From: Planctomycetota bacterium
GTDB taxonomy: Bacteria; Planctomycetota; UBA1135; UBA2386
Assembly (NCBI GenBank): GCA_016793305.1
Contig: JAEUHU010000203.1
Coordinates: forward strand, 1 to 9,925
Direction: 5' to 3'
DNA: 9,925 nt
The notes beneath the pieces are model-generated. The model saw only the letters and a program-made list of their open reading frames with translations, made no database searches and was not told where the DNA came from. Both the position numbers and the translations under genes were made by a program. Shown here in pieces: positions 1-6,592 of the stretch (the stretch's first letter is position 1; the number at the start of each line of letters is the position of its first letter).

Positions 1-519
1 GACTCGTTCGCGCTCGAGGACCTGGAGGGAGGGGTCGGCACCTGGCTCCGCTTCCGCATGGACAAGAAGACCATGCCGAAGAAGTGGCTGCAGATCCATC
101 GCGACGCCGCCGAGAAGGCGCGCGGCAAGAAGCTGTCGGCCCGCGAGCGGCGCGAGCTGAAGGACGACCTGATGGAGAAGATGCTGCCGCGCGTGCTGCC
201 GACGATCACGCTGGTCGACGCCCTGCTGTTCCACGACAAGCGCACGGTGCTGCTGTTCGCGACCAGCAAGGCCGCCCGCGAAGCGTTCGGCAAGCTGTTC
301 CTGGAGAGCTTCGGCACGCCGCTCGAGCGCAGCAATCCGCTGCAGGCCGGCCTGCGCGCCGGCCTCGACGATGCGACCCGCTACGCACTCGAACACTGCG
401 AACCAGTGCGCTGGCCCAACACGCAGCGCGGCGAGGCCGGGGTCGAAGGGCGCCGTCGCCCCCACCTCGACCAGGGCAGCGACGACGCCAAGGAAGCCAC
501 GATGGAGGAACACGCATGA
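1..519 (+). CDS. rdgC: RdgC-like recombination-associated protein, N-terminal/middle part (5' end outside window)
   Basis: The reading frame is open from base 1, so the gene starts upstream; 172 codons are visible. The first Met in view (base 58) is probably internal, because 19 plausible residues precede it in frame. From memory, the basic segment and the following 'LKDDLMEKMLPRVLP' resemble the E. coli RdgC stretch 'LKDEVLHSLLPR', and 'VDALLFHDKRTVLLFATSKAAREAF..LF..SFG' resembles its '[23 protein letters not shown].KSLG'. RdgC is a ring-forming DNA-binding protein that limits RecA-promoted exchange in E. coli. The last 30 or so residues are charged and low in complexity, like a linker, and the gene ends in TGA at 517-519, inside the ATGA that starts the next gene. 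E. coli RdgC (about 300 residues) continues where this one stops, and the missing C-terminal half appears to be the next gene. The family call is fairly good. That the protein works as a two-subunit RdgC is inference. Confidence 0.68.
   Translation, partial: DSFALEDLEGGVGTWLRFRMDKKTMPKKWLQIHRDAAEKARGKKLSARERRELKDDLMEKMLPRVLPTITLVDALLFHDKRTVLLFATSKAAREAFGKLFLESFGTPLERSNPLQAGLRAGLDDATRYALEHCEPVRWPNTQRGEAGVEGRRRPHLDQGSDDAKEATMEEHA
504..508 (+). promoter_or_regulatory. Shine-Dalgarno site GGAGG for the second RdgC gene
   Basis: GGAGG lies seven bases before the ATG at 516, inside the end of the upstream gene. It is one of only two convincing Shine-Dalgarno sites in the window. It decides the start of the downstream gene and argues that the two RdgC-like frames are separate genes rather than one gene broken by a sequencing frameshift. 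Confidence 0.7.
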
Positions 520-1034
520 GCCAAGGTCCAGACGGTGCCGACACGCACGGCTTCCTCGGCGAGGAGTTCCTCACGTGGCTGTGGTTCCGCTGGGAGGCGG
601 ACGGCGGCGAGTTCACGCTGCCCGGCGGCCGCGTGGTCGGCGTCGCCCTCGACGACTTCCTGTCGTTCGCGGCGCCGAGCGACGACGAGACCGAACAGAC
701 GCTGCGCCGCGGCCTGCCGACGCGCACCGCCGAGGCGCGCACGGCGCTCCGCCAGGGGCGACGACTGCGCAAGGCGCGCATGCTGGTCGCCGAAGGCAGC
801 CGCCAGTGGAGTGCGGTGCTCGACGCGCCGACGCTGACGCTCGGCAGCGTCAAGCTGCCCGACGACAGCGAAGAGTGCGAATCGGACCTCGATCGCACGA
901 CGGAACGATCGGCCAACTGGTTCGCGCTGCACGAGATCGTGCAGGCGCTCTACGGCCGGTTCCTGCGCGAGCGGCTGAAGGCCGACTACAAGCAGACGGC
1001 CGGCACCGAGCAGGCCCGCTGGATGGCGACCTAG
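516..1034 (+). CDS. RdgC C-terminal-half-like protein, separate polypeptide
   Basis: This is a 172-residue protein starting at ATG 516, with GGAGG at ideal spacing and an ATGA overlap with the upstream gene. It opens with 'GFLGEEFLTWLWFRWEADGGEF' (given here in parts: GFLGEEFL, then TWLWFR at about residues 19-24, then a Gly/Glu-rich turn). Residues 60-130 contain 'GRRLRKARML' and 'RQWSAVL', then 'LKLP'-like and Asp/Arg-rich stretches, ending in a helix 'IVQALYGRFLRERL'. From memory this order matches the C-terminal half of E. coli RdgC ('GKVVTKLAL', 'WQQRIQF', 'SLKRLKF', 'LAALIQNLIEALG'). With the preceding gene it would make a two-subunit or split RdgC. The stop TAG (1032-1034) shares three bases with the stop of the convergent minus-strand gene. 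Homology is judged by eye; function follows only if the split protein still forms the DNA-encircling ring. Confidence 0.62.
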   Translation: MSQGPDGADTHGFLGEEFLTWLWFRWEADGGEFTLPGGRVVGVALDDFLSFAAPSDDETEQTLRRGLPTRTAEARTALRQGRRLRKARMLVAEGSRQWSAVLDAPTLTLGSVKLPDDSEECESDLDRTTERSANWFALHEIVQALYGRFLRERLKADYKQTAGTEQARWMAT

Positions 1035-1675
1035 CGCGAACGCACGGCGACGTCGTCGACCGTGGCGCCACACCGCGCCAGCAGTTCGCGCAGCCAGCGC
1101 AAGGTCGCGGCCGCATGGCCGGGAACGGGAGCCTCGGCCCCCCAGACGATCGCCAGGGCGCGCACCGTCGCCGTCGAGGTCTTGGTGCGCTGGGCGTCCT
1201 TCACGGCGTTGGCACACGGCCCGTCGGCGTCGTGCAGGCACAACAGACCGCCGACGTCGATCTCCTGCCCGCTGCGGTTGAACACGTAACTGCTGCCCGG
1301 CGGCGGCACGTCGACGCGAAGCGGTGCTCGACAGCGATCGAGGTCGACGACGCTGATCGGCAGCCCGCTGTGCAGCGACGCGGCGTTGCCGCAGTCGACC
1401 AGCGGGTTGATCGGGCCGAGCCGCCCGTCGGCGGCGGCGCCCACCAGGTACTCCGAGGACGGCTTGCCGCGGCCGGTCGGGCGGTAGCCGTGCACCCGCA
1501 ACAGGTCGCGCACCGCCGTGCGCAGCGCTTCGCTGCCGGCCACCGGTGCCGGCGCGTCCTTGCGCAGGGCCTGCTGCAGCCACGGCGGACTCGGCGTGTC
1601 GCCGAGTGCCTGCGGCAGTTCGATCGACAGCGCGGCCAACGACAGGCCGGGATACGGGACGACTTCGAGTTCCAT
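1031..1675 (-). CDS. B3/B4 domain-containing protein (PheT B3/B4-like, COG3382 type)
   Basis: This is a 214-residue cytoplasmic protein without signal peptide or membrane segment. Residues 89-106 carry the hallmark 'INPLVDCGNAASLHSGLP', followed by 'ISVVDLD'; this pattern is typical of the B3/B4 fold also found in the beta subunit of phenylalanyl-tRNA synthetase. In stand-alone family members a segment near residues 60-76 ('HGYRPTGRGKPSSEYL') precedes it, and a C-terminal 'CANAVKDAQRTKTSTATVRALAIVWG' segment (about 154-179) follows, as here. Stand-alone B3/B4 proteins are thought to bind tRNA or a nucleotide/amino-acid ligand, but no reaction is assigned. The start ATG (1675-1673) overlaps the TGA of the lipoprotein gene as TGATG, with no Shine-Dalgarno site, so translation is probably coupled. 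The stop overlaps the stop of the convergent RdgC-half gene inside CTAG. The family call is good, the role unknown. Confidence 0.72.
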   Translation of the reverse strand: MELEVVPYPGLSLAALSIELPQALGDTPSPPWLQQALRKDAPAPVAGSEALRTAVRDLLRVHGYRPTGRGKPSSEYLVGAAADGRLGPINPLVDCGNAASLHSGLPISVVDLDRCRAPLRVDVPPPGSSYVFNRSGQEIDVGGLLCLHDADGPCANAVKDAQRTKTSTATVRALAIVWGAEAPVPGHAAATLRWLRELLARCGATVDDVAVRSR

Positions 1676-2322
1676 CAGTTCGAGGCGCGCGGCAGGCGTG
1701 CGAGGGCGGAACGGTGCAACCAGGAGACGAGGTCGACGGCGTCGCGGAACGTCGGCACGGCTGCACCGCCGATCCAGTGCATCTCCGGCTGGGCTTCGGT
1801 CTCGAACGAACTGCCCAGCGCCGTGTCCCCCGCATCGCTCGGCCGCCACGAGCCGCGCGCCTCGTGCCGCCACAGCTCGAGGCCGCCGGCCGTGACCAGC
1901 CGCCACTGCAGGTCCCACGCCGCTTCGTCGAGGGGCCGTTCGCCACGCACCTCGAAGCGCCGCACCGCCAGCACCAGCACCGCGTCGGCCCGGGCGGTCC
2001 GCGCGACCTCGGCTGGCTGTGCCGCGAACGGATCGCCGCCGGCGTCCGCGAGCAGCTGCGCGACCAGAGCACGCGAACTGGTCCGGTAGCCACGCGCCGC
2101 CAGCGCTTCGCCGAGCCCGGTCGTCAGCAGGCCGGCCTGGTCGCGGAACGCTTCCGGCACCGCAGGCGAGATCGCGACGAGGCGCGGCGGCGGCCCCGCC
2201 AGCGGTTCGGTCGTCGGCTGGAACCACGCGCAGCCGCCCGCACCGACGGCCAGCAGCAGCCAGGCGAGCGCCCTGCTGCAGGGAAGGTCGCTGGTCGTCG
2301 GGCGGATCCGCAGGGAACTCAT
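1675..2322 (-). CDS. Predicted lipoprotein, possibly GNA1162/CsgG-like fold
   Basis: This is a 215-residue protein with a type II signal peptide. A basic start is followed by a hydrophobic stretch at residues 18-28 and a lipobox-like 'AGGC' with the acceptor Cys at residue 31; Ala at -3 is less usual than Leu. It should therefore be anchored in a membrane facing the periplasm. The mature part has an opening beta-strand 'RLVAISP' (47-53), a helix ending 'LGEALAARGYR' (70-80), then 'ARADAVLVLAVRRFEV' (110-125) and paired strands with 'WDLQWRLVTAGGLELWRHEARGSW'. This layout resembles lipoproteins of the GNA1162/DUF799 or ABC-auxiliary type, but I see no diagnostic motif, so that link is tentative. 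The start at 2322 gives the signal peptide a sensible length. No Shine-Dalgarno site is visible. The gene overlaps the B3/B4 gene by one base (TGATG) and follows the kinase gene by 88 bases. Confidence 0.75.
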   Translation of the reverse strand: MSSLRIRPTTSDLPCSRALAWLLLAVGAGGCAWFQPTTEPLAGPPPRLVAISPAVPEAFRDQAGLLTTGLGEALAARGYRTSSRALVAQLLADAGGDPFAAQPAEVARTARADAVLVLAVRRFEVRGERPLDEAAWDLQWRLVTAGGLELWRHEARGSWRPSDAGDTALGSSFETEAQPEMHWIGGAAVPTFRDAVDLVSWLHRSALARLPRASN

Positions 2323-2410
2323 GGGCGCATTCTGGCGCGCTCGCCGTTCGTCGCCACCCCGAACCCCGGCAACTCCGCCAGCGCCCCACCACCCCGCTCG
2401 CAGCGCGGCA
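2323..2410. other. 88-base gap between kinase and lipoprotein genes
   Basis: This is the largest gap inside the minus-strand gene series. I see no hairpin with a U-tract that would end the kinase transcript. On the minus strand CAGAAT (2334-2329) sits six bases before the lipoprotein ATG and could be a poor -10 box for a leaderless transcript, but it matches the consensus at only four of six positions and has no clear -35 partner. Confidence 0.3.
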
Positions 2411-5011
2411 TCACTCGCGACGCGGCGCCAGGGCGAGGCGCAGGCCGAGGTCGTCGCGCGTCGCATCGATCGGCAGCGCCTGCCGCGCCGCACAGCGGCA
2501 GTCCTTCGGCATCGACCGGAAGTTGCCGCCGCGCACCACGAGGTTCTCACCCCTGCGCGACCACGGGTCGACCAAGCCGTCGACGTAGGTGTCGGTCGTC
2601 ACGCTCGTCAGGCCGTCCGCGAGGTCGGCACACCACTCGTCGACGTTGCCGGCCACGTCGAACAGGCGGTAGGCGTTCGGCTGCCGGCTGGCGACCCCGA
2701 GCGGGCGCGATCTGGCCTCGCCGTCCGCGAACACCGCCACCGTCGCCAGCAGCTGCCAGTCCTCGCCATGTGGGAACGGCCCGCTGCCCCCACCGAGCGC
2801 CGCCCGCTCCCACTGCGCCTCGGTGGGCAGGCAGTAGACGTAGTCCCTCGGCAACCGCCCCTCGAGGCGTTCGCGTTCGGTGACCCGTTCGCAGAACGCC
2901 AACGCGGCGGTCCACGTGATCCCCGTCGCCGGCAGTGCCGCGAGGTCCACGCCGTCGGCAGGTTCGTCGCCACCGAGCAGAAGCCACGGCTCGTCGCCCA
3001 TCACCCGCTGCCACTGCGCGCGGGTCACTTCGGTCGCCGATAGCCAGTAGTCCGCGCCGATCACGACCTGGTGCTTCGCTTCGTCGTCGTCACTGCCGAG
3101 CGCCAGTGGGCCGCTGCCCATCACGAACGCACCGAGCGGGATCGGCTGCATCGTGACCCCGGCGCTGGTCACGATCGTCCGAGCCTGGACCGACGATGGC
3201 GGTTGCCCCAGCGCCCCGACCACACCCGGCACGATCGCCCAGCTCGGCAGGCAACCACCGCGCACGCCGTTCCGATCGGTGGCGCCGAGCCCGAGCATCA
3301 CCGCGCCGGCGTCGAACGCCTCGACCGTCGCGGTGAACTCGCCCGCCAGCACCGGAACGCTGACCGTGCGCGACGGGCGGTCGCTGCCGCCTTCGGCCAT
3401 CGTCAGCGCGACGTCGACCGACGACACGCCGGGTGCCGTCACCTTGCCGCGCACCACGATGCGCGGGCCGTCGACCACCTCGCCGTCGGCGGGGCTCGTG
3501 ATGCGCATGCCGAACAGGATGCGCGCGCGCAGTCGCGAGCGGACCTGCTCGAGCCGATCGGCCGCCGCCTGGTTCGCCGGATCGAACTCCACCGCCCGCT
3601 GCGCGTCGCCGAACGCCGCGTCGGGGTCCTGTTCCAGCCGCAGCTCGGCGCGCTTCTCGAGCGCCTGGGCGAGCCGCCGCTTCGCCTCGACGAATCCCGG
3701 CCGCAGCTGGATCACCTGTTCGAGCGCATCGATCCCCGCGTCGAGCCCGTTCGGCTCCGGCAAGCGCTGCAGCGCCTGTTCGTAGAGCCGCCGCGCCTGG
3801 ATCACCGCCTCGGCCTCGCTCCAGTCGGTCGGTGGATCGAACGCGCCGAGCCCGTAGGCGACGCCGGTGGCGAGCACCAGCACTCCAGCGAACGCCACGG
3901 CCAACCGACCGCGACCGCGCCTCGGCCCCGTGGGCGGCGGCATCGGCACGGTCGCGCCCGGCGACGGGATCGTCGGAGCGGCTCCCAGGGCCGCGCTGTC
4001 GCGCGGCGGCGCCGCCGTGTCGAGCTGCGCACGGATGCGCAACAGGGCCTGGCGCGGTGGCGGCGTCACGTCGCCGAGGCGCGCGCGGTTGCTGCCGGCC
4101 GCGGCGTCGGCGAGCACCGAGTCGTCCGCCACGACCAGCGGCCGCAGCGCCGCCAGCAGCTCCTTCGCCGACGGAAAGCGCGCCGCAGGGTCGCGCTGCA
4201 CGCAGCGATCGAGCAGGGCCACGACCGCGGGCCGCAGGCCCTTCAAGTCGGCGAACGACGGGAAGTCCCGTTCCTGCACGCGCCGCGCCATCGCCGCGAA
4301 CGTCTGGCCGGTGATGCCGTGCTCGCCGGTCAGCACGAACCACATCGACGCGCCGAGCGCCCATACGTCGGCCGCCGGCCCGACGTCCGGGCTGTCCCAC
4401 TGTTCGGGCGCCATGTACTGCGGCGTGCCCATCACCGCCGACTGCAGGCTCAGGCTGTGGCCACTGCCGGGCTGCGCCTTGGCGAGGCCGAGGTCGGCGA
4501 CCTTGACGCGGCCTTCGGTCGAGACCAGCAGGTTGTCGGGCTTGATGTCGCGATGCACGATGCCGCGCCCGTGCGCCTCGGCGAGCCCGCTCGCGGCGCC
4601 GAACAGGATCGCCAGCGCTTCCTGCTCCGGCAGCGGCCCCTTGCGCTGCACGCGTTCGCGCACCGACTCGCCGCGCACGAACTCCATCACCAGCCAGTGC
4701 AGGCCGTCCTTGTGCTGGGCGTCGCGCACGCTGACGAGGTTCTGGTGGTCGAAGCTCGCGGCGAGCCGCGCCTCGCGTTCGAAGCGCACCACGAAGTCCG
4801 GCGACTCCGCGGCCAGCTGCGGCTTCAGGCACTTCACCGCCAGGTCGACGTCGAGCGTGACGTGGCGGCCGCGGTAGACCGCACCCATGCCGCCCTGGCC
4901 GACCTTCGCGTAGAGCACGACCCCGTTCAGGACCTTGAAGCCCTCGATCGTCGGCACGGTGCGCAGCAGGGGATCCGAGCAGAGATCGGGATCGGCGGTG
5001 GACTCGCTCAT
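2411..5011 (-). CDS. Transmembrane Ser/Thr protein kinase with TPR-like, Ig-like and SUMF1 (FGE-like) domains
   Basis: This is an 866-residue modular protein. Residues 28-290 form a Hanks-type kinase with a glycine loop GQGGMG (38-43), ATP-anchoring Lys60, likely helix-C Glu80, catalytic HRDIKPDN (153-160), metal-binding DLG (173-175, in place of DFG), GTPQYMAPEQ (195-204, with likely activation-loop Thr196) and DVWALG (215-220). All key residues are present, so it should be active. A Pro/Ala-rich linker leads to one membrane helix (about 370-390). Beyond it lie helical TPR-like repeats (about 404-490), an Ig-like module (about 502-585) and a SUMF1/FGE-like domain (about 617-862) with 'VTRAQWQRVMG', 'LPTEAQWERAA', 'GNVDEWCAD', 'VVRGGNFRS' and 'LGLRLAL'. 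The kinase would be cytoplasmic and the rest outside. The FGE part lacks the usual first active-site Cys (see findings). ATG 5011 was chosen; an in-frame ATG at 5029 would add six residues. Neither has a Shine-Dalgarno site. Confidence 0.9.
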   Translation of the reverse strand: MSESTADPDLCSDPLLRTVPTIEGFKVLNGVVLYAKVGQGGMGAVYRGRHVTLDVDLAVKCLKPQLAAESPDFVVRFEREARLAASFDHQNLVSVRDAQHKDGLHWLVMEFVRGESVRERVQRKGPLPEQEALAILFGAASGLAEAHGRGIVHRDIKPDNLLVSTEGRVKVADLGLAKAQPGSGHSLSLQSAVMGTPQYMAPEQWDSPDVGPAADVWALGASMWFVLTGEHGITGQTFAAMARRVQERDFPSFADLKGLRPAVVALLDRCVQRDPAARFPSAKELLAALRPLVVADDSVLADAAAGSNRARLGDVTPPPRQALLRIRAQLDTAAPPRDSAALGAAPTIPSPGATVPMPPPTGPRRGRGRLAVAFAGVLVLATGVAYGLGAFDPPTDWSEAEAVIQARRLYEQALQRLPEPNGLDAGIDALEQVIQLRPGFVEAKRRLAQALEKRAELRLEQDPDAAFGDAQRAVEFDPANQAAADRLEQVRSRLRARILFGMRITSPADGEVVDGPRIVVRGKVTAPGVSSVDVALTMAEGGSDRPSRTVSVPVLAGEFTATVEAFDAGAVMLGLGATDRNGVRGGCLPSWAIVPGVVGALGQPPSSVQARTIVTSAGVTMQPIPLGAFVMGSGPLALGSDDDEAKHQVVIGADYWLSATEVTRAQWQRVMGDEPWLLLGGDEPADGVDLAALPATGITWTAALAFCERVTERERLEGRLPRDYVYCLPTEAQWERAALGGGSGPFPHGEDWQLLATVAVFADGEARSRPLGVASRQPNAYRLFDVAGNVDEWCADLADGLTSVTTDTYVDGLVDPWSRRGENLVVRGGNFRSMPKDCRCAARQALPIDATRDDLGLRLALAPRRE

Positions 5012-5024
5012 GGGAAGCGCGGGG

Positions 5025-5030
5025 AGCATA
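5025..5030 (-). promoter_or_regulatory. Possible -10 box (TATGCT) for the kinase gene
   Basis: On the minus strand TATGCT (5030-5025) lies 13 bases before the kinase ATG in the 49-base gap after the MqnB gene. It matches TATAAT at four positions. I found no convincing -35 element, and no Shine-Dalgarno site follows, so any transcript from here would have a very short leader. This is weak evidence in so GC-rich a sequence. Confidence 0.22.
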
Positions 5031-5060
5031 ACGAAGTCGCCCCGCGCGACCGGCAACGGC

Positions 5061-5738
5061 TCAGCTGCAGAGCCGCGCGATACCGACCCGCAGCGCGTCG
5101 ATCGCCGCCCCGAGGTTCCAGGCCCCACGGCCGCGATCGCCGGTCCAATTGCTGATCGCGCGCACGTGCAGCAGCGGCACTTCGCAACGCCGGCAGACCG
5201 CGGCGATGGCCGCCCCTTCCATCGTCTCGACGTCGGCGCGGGTCCGTTCGTGCAGTTGCTGCGACCGCGCGTCGGTGCCGCTGCAGGTGCTGACGGTGGC
5301 CCCGCGCACCAACGGCACGCCAAGGCGCGCCGCCGCGTCGGCGGCCATGCGCGGGTTGGCCGGGAACGGGCCGGTGTCGACCAGCGGCAGGCTGCGCCCG
5401 AACGCCGGCGCGCCGAGGTCGACGAAGCCGTCCGGCGTGTCGACGCCTTCGTCGGCGAGCTGGTCGCTGGTGACGACGCAGAGGCCGCCCGGGCCGACCG
5501 GCGGAGCGGTGCGGCGATGGCGTTCCGGATAGGCGCCGGCGACACCGTAGAGCAGGACGCCCGCGACAGGTCGCTCGGCTGCCTGCGCCACCAGGTGCGC
5601 GTAGAGCGTCGTGGCCGCGGCGACCTTGCCGACGCCGAGCACCAGGGCCGGCGCGCCGAGCGAAACCCATTCCTCGGCGGTCGCGGTCGCGATCAGGAAG
5701 CGCCCGATCGGCACGCCCCCGTAGTGCGTGGCACTCAT
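5061..5738 (-). CDS. mqnB: Futalosine hydrolase (MqnB), MTA/SAH nucleosidase family
   Basis: This is a 225-residue cytoplasmic nucleosidase. Futalosine hydrolase cleaves futalosine to hypoxanthine and dehypoxanthine futalosine in the alternative menaquinone pathway. The nucleoside phosphorylase/hydrolase fold shows as 'IATATAEEW' (16-24), 'LVLGVGKVAAATTL' (32-45), 'YGVAGAYPE' (64-72), 'VVTSDQLADEGVDTPDGF' (88-105), 'GRSLPLVDTGPF' (114-125) and 'TVSTCSGTD' (148-156). Residues 170-177 hold 'VETMEGAA', with the ribose-binding Met-Glu pair. Next comes 'RAISNWTGDRGRGAWNL' (193-209). MTA/SAH nucleosidases have a catalytic Asp after the Ser (S-D); here it is Asn (S-N), and the trailing Arg...Trp-Asn pattern is what I know from MqnB, which favours MqnB over MTAN. 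No other mqn gene is in the window. GAAGGA before ATG 5738 supports this start. The gene overlaps the upstream gene as ATGA. Confidence 0.87.
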   Translation of the reverse strand: MSATHYGGVPIGRFLIATATAEEWVSLGAPALVLGVGKVAAATTLYAHLVAQAAERPVAGVLLYGVAGAYPERHRRTAPPVGPGGLCVVTSDQLADEGVDTPDGFVDLGAPAFGRSLPLVDTGPFPANPRMAADAAARLGVPLVRGATVSTCSGTDARSQQLHERTRADVETMEGAAIAAVCRRCEVPLLHVRAISNWTGDRGRGAWNLGAAIDALRVGIARLCS

Positions 5739-6592
5739 CGTGGTCCTTCGGCGGACGCGTCGTCGACCGCGCCCTTGCCAGCCTCGGCGCGCATCGCCCG
5801 GTAGCTGTCTTCGTCGCACGCGAACCGTTCCGCGAGCTGCCGCCACGCGTCGGCCACCGCCAGGTAGCGGCAGATCTCGCTCTCACTCGGCGCGCTGCCG
5901 CTCGACACCACTTCGAGCTGGGTCGAGCCGACGAACCGACCGAGCACCTGGTGCGCCAGCGTGGCGCAGCGGCAGTCGGCGGAGTCGTCGTAGTCGAACG
6001 TCATGAGCTCGGCGATGGCGCACAGGAACGCAGGCCGGCCGAGCGCCTCGTAGCGCACGAGCTGCGCCTCGGCCAGCTGCGGGCTGCGCAGCAACTGGCG
6101 CAGGGGGGCTGCACACGCGGCCGCGTCGCGCGCCACGCCGAACGCCGCGAGGTCGAGCGACCCCAGGTCGCGGCGCTGTTCGCGCTGCCCGGCCGATCGC
6201 ACGTCGCGCGACGCCGTCTGGAGGAAGCGTTCGAACGGCGACGCGGTGGCGACGGTGGCACCACCACGCCGGCGACCGTTCCCGAGGCGGCGGCGACCGC
6301 GCGACGACGAGTCCATCGGGTTGGTCGCGTCGAGGCCCGAGGGGTCGTCGAACGCTGGCGGCACGAAGGGCCCGCCGAACCTGGCTTCGGGGTTCGGGCC
6401 CGCGCGCAAGGCGAACAGCACGAAGCCGGCGGTGAGCAACAGTGCCAGCCCGAACGAGCCCGCCGGCGGCGGTGTGCGCAGCGGCATGCGGTCCGACGTC
6501 ATCGCCGCGGCGTCGACAGGGGACGGTGGCTCGGCCGCGGGTCCGGCGGCTGCTGGTGACGCGTGATCCGGCGACGGCTCGGAAGCGCTCAT
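5735..6592 (-). CDS. Unrecognised single-pass membrane protein
   Basis: This is a 285-residue protein I do not recognise. Residues 1-45 are Pro/Ala/Ser-rich and acidic to neutral; 47-63 ('FGLALLLTAGFVLFALR') form one membrane helix. Residues 66-115 are Gly/Pro then Arg-rich ('SSSRGRRRLGNGRRRGG'), and 118-285 form a mostly helical domain containing six cysteines (160, 191, 207, 209, 241, 259), including a Cys-Arg-Cys pair in 'DSADCRCATLAHQVLGRF'. If exported, these cysteines could form disulfides. By the positive-inside rule the Arg-rich stretch after the helix could instead place this domain in the cytoplasm, so topology is open. The gene overlaps mqnB by four bases (ATGA), suggesting co-translation, and is the first of the minus-strand series. 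The start at 6592 has no Shine-Dalgarno site; Met31 is an alternative. Base composition matches its neighbours. Confidence 0.7.
   Translation of the reverse strand: MSASEPSPDHASPAAAGPAAEPPSPVDAAAMTSDRMPLRTPPPAGSFGLALLLTAGFVLFALRAGPNPEARFGGPFVPPAFDDPSGLDATNPMDSSSRGRRRLGNGRRRGGATVATASPFERFLQTASRDVRSAGQREQRRDLGSLDLAAFGVARDAAACAAPLRQLLRSPQLAEAQLVRYEALGRPAFLCAIAELMTFDYDDSADCRCATLAHQVLGRFVGSTQLEVVSSGSAPSESEICRYLAVADAWRQLAERFACDEDSYRAMRAEAGKGAVDDASAEGPR
5744..5749 (-). promoter_or_regulatory. Shine-Dalgarno site GAAGGA for mqnB
   Basis: On the minus strand GAAGGA (5749-5744) lies five bases before the ATG at 5738, inside the end of the preceding gene. It fixes the mqnB start and excludes longer in-frame starts, whose extra residues would be an Arg-rich shadow of the upstream gene. 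Confidence 0.65.

Noticed and set aside
58..60. ATG at 58 as the start of the first gene
   Set aside because: The frame is open and coding-like back to base 1, and the RdgC family has a longer N-terminal part before this point.
504..519. RdgC gene broken by a sequencing frameshift
   Set aside because: The second frame has its own GGAGG and ATG in an ATGA overlap, as expected for two genes. Kept as a check rather than the preferred reading.
371..2089. Long open frames on both strands across 371-2093
   Set aside because: Both cross several well-supported genes in the wrong frame and are Arg-rich; these are compositional shadows.
2411..3200. SUMF1-like domain as the variable protein of a diversity-generating retroelement
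   Set aside because: FGE-like folds do serve as such targets, but there is no reverse transcriptase and no template/variable repeat pair in the window.
5027..5029. ATG at 5029 as the kinase start
   Set aside because: It would add only six residues, has no Shine-Dalgarno site and lies inside the possible -10 hexamer; ATG 5011 shares its context with the 6592 start. Not fully excluded.
3071..5155. Long plus-strand frame of 694 codons opposite the kinase gene
   Set aside because: It is Arg/His/Ala-rich with no recognisable domain and lies fully antisense to a kinase with all catalytic motifs.
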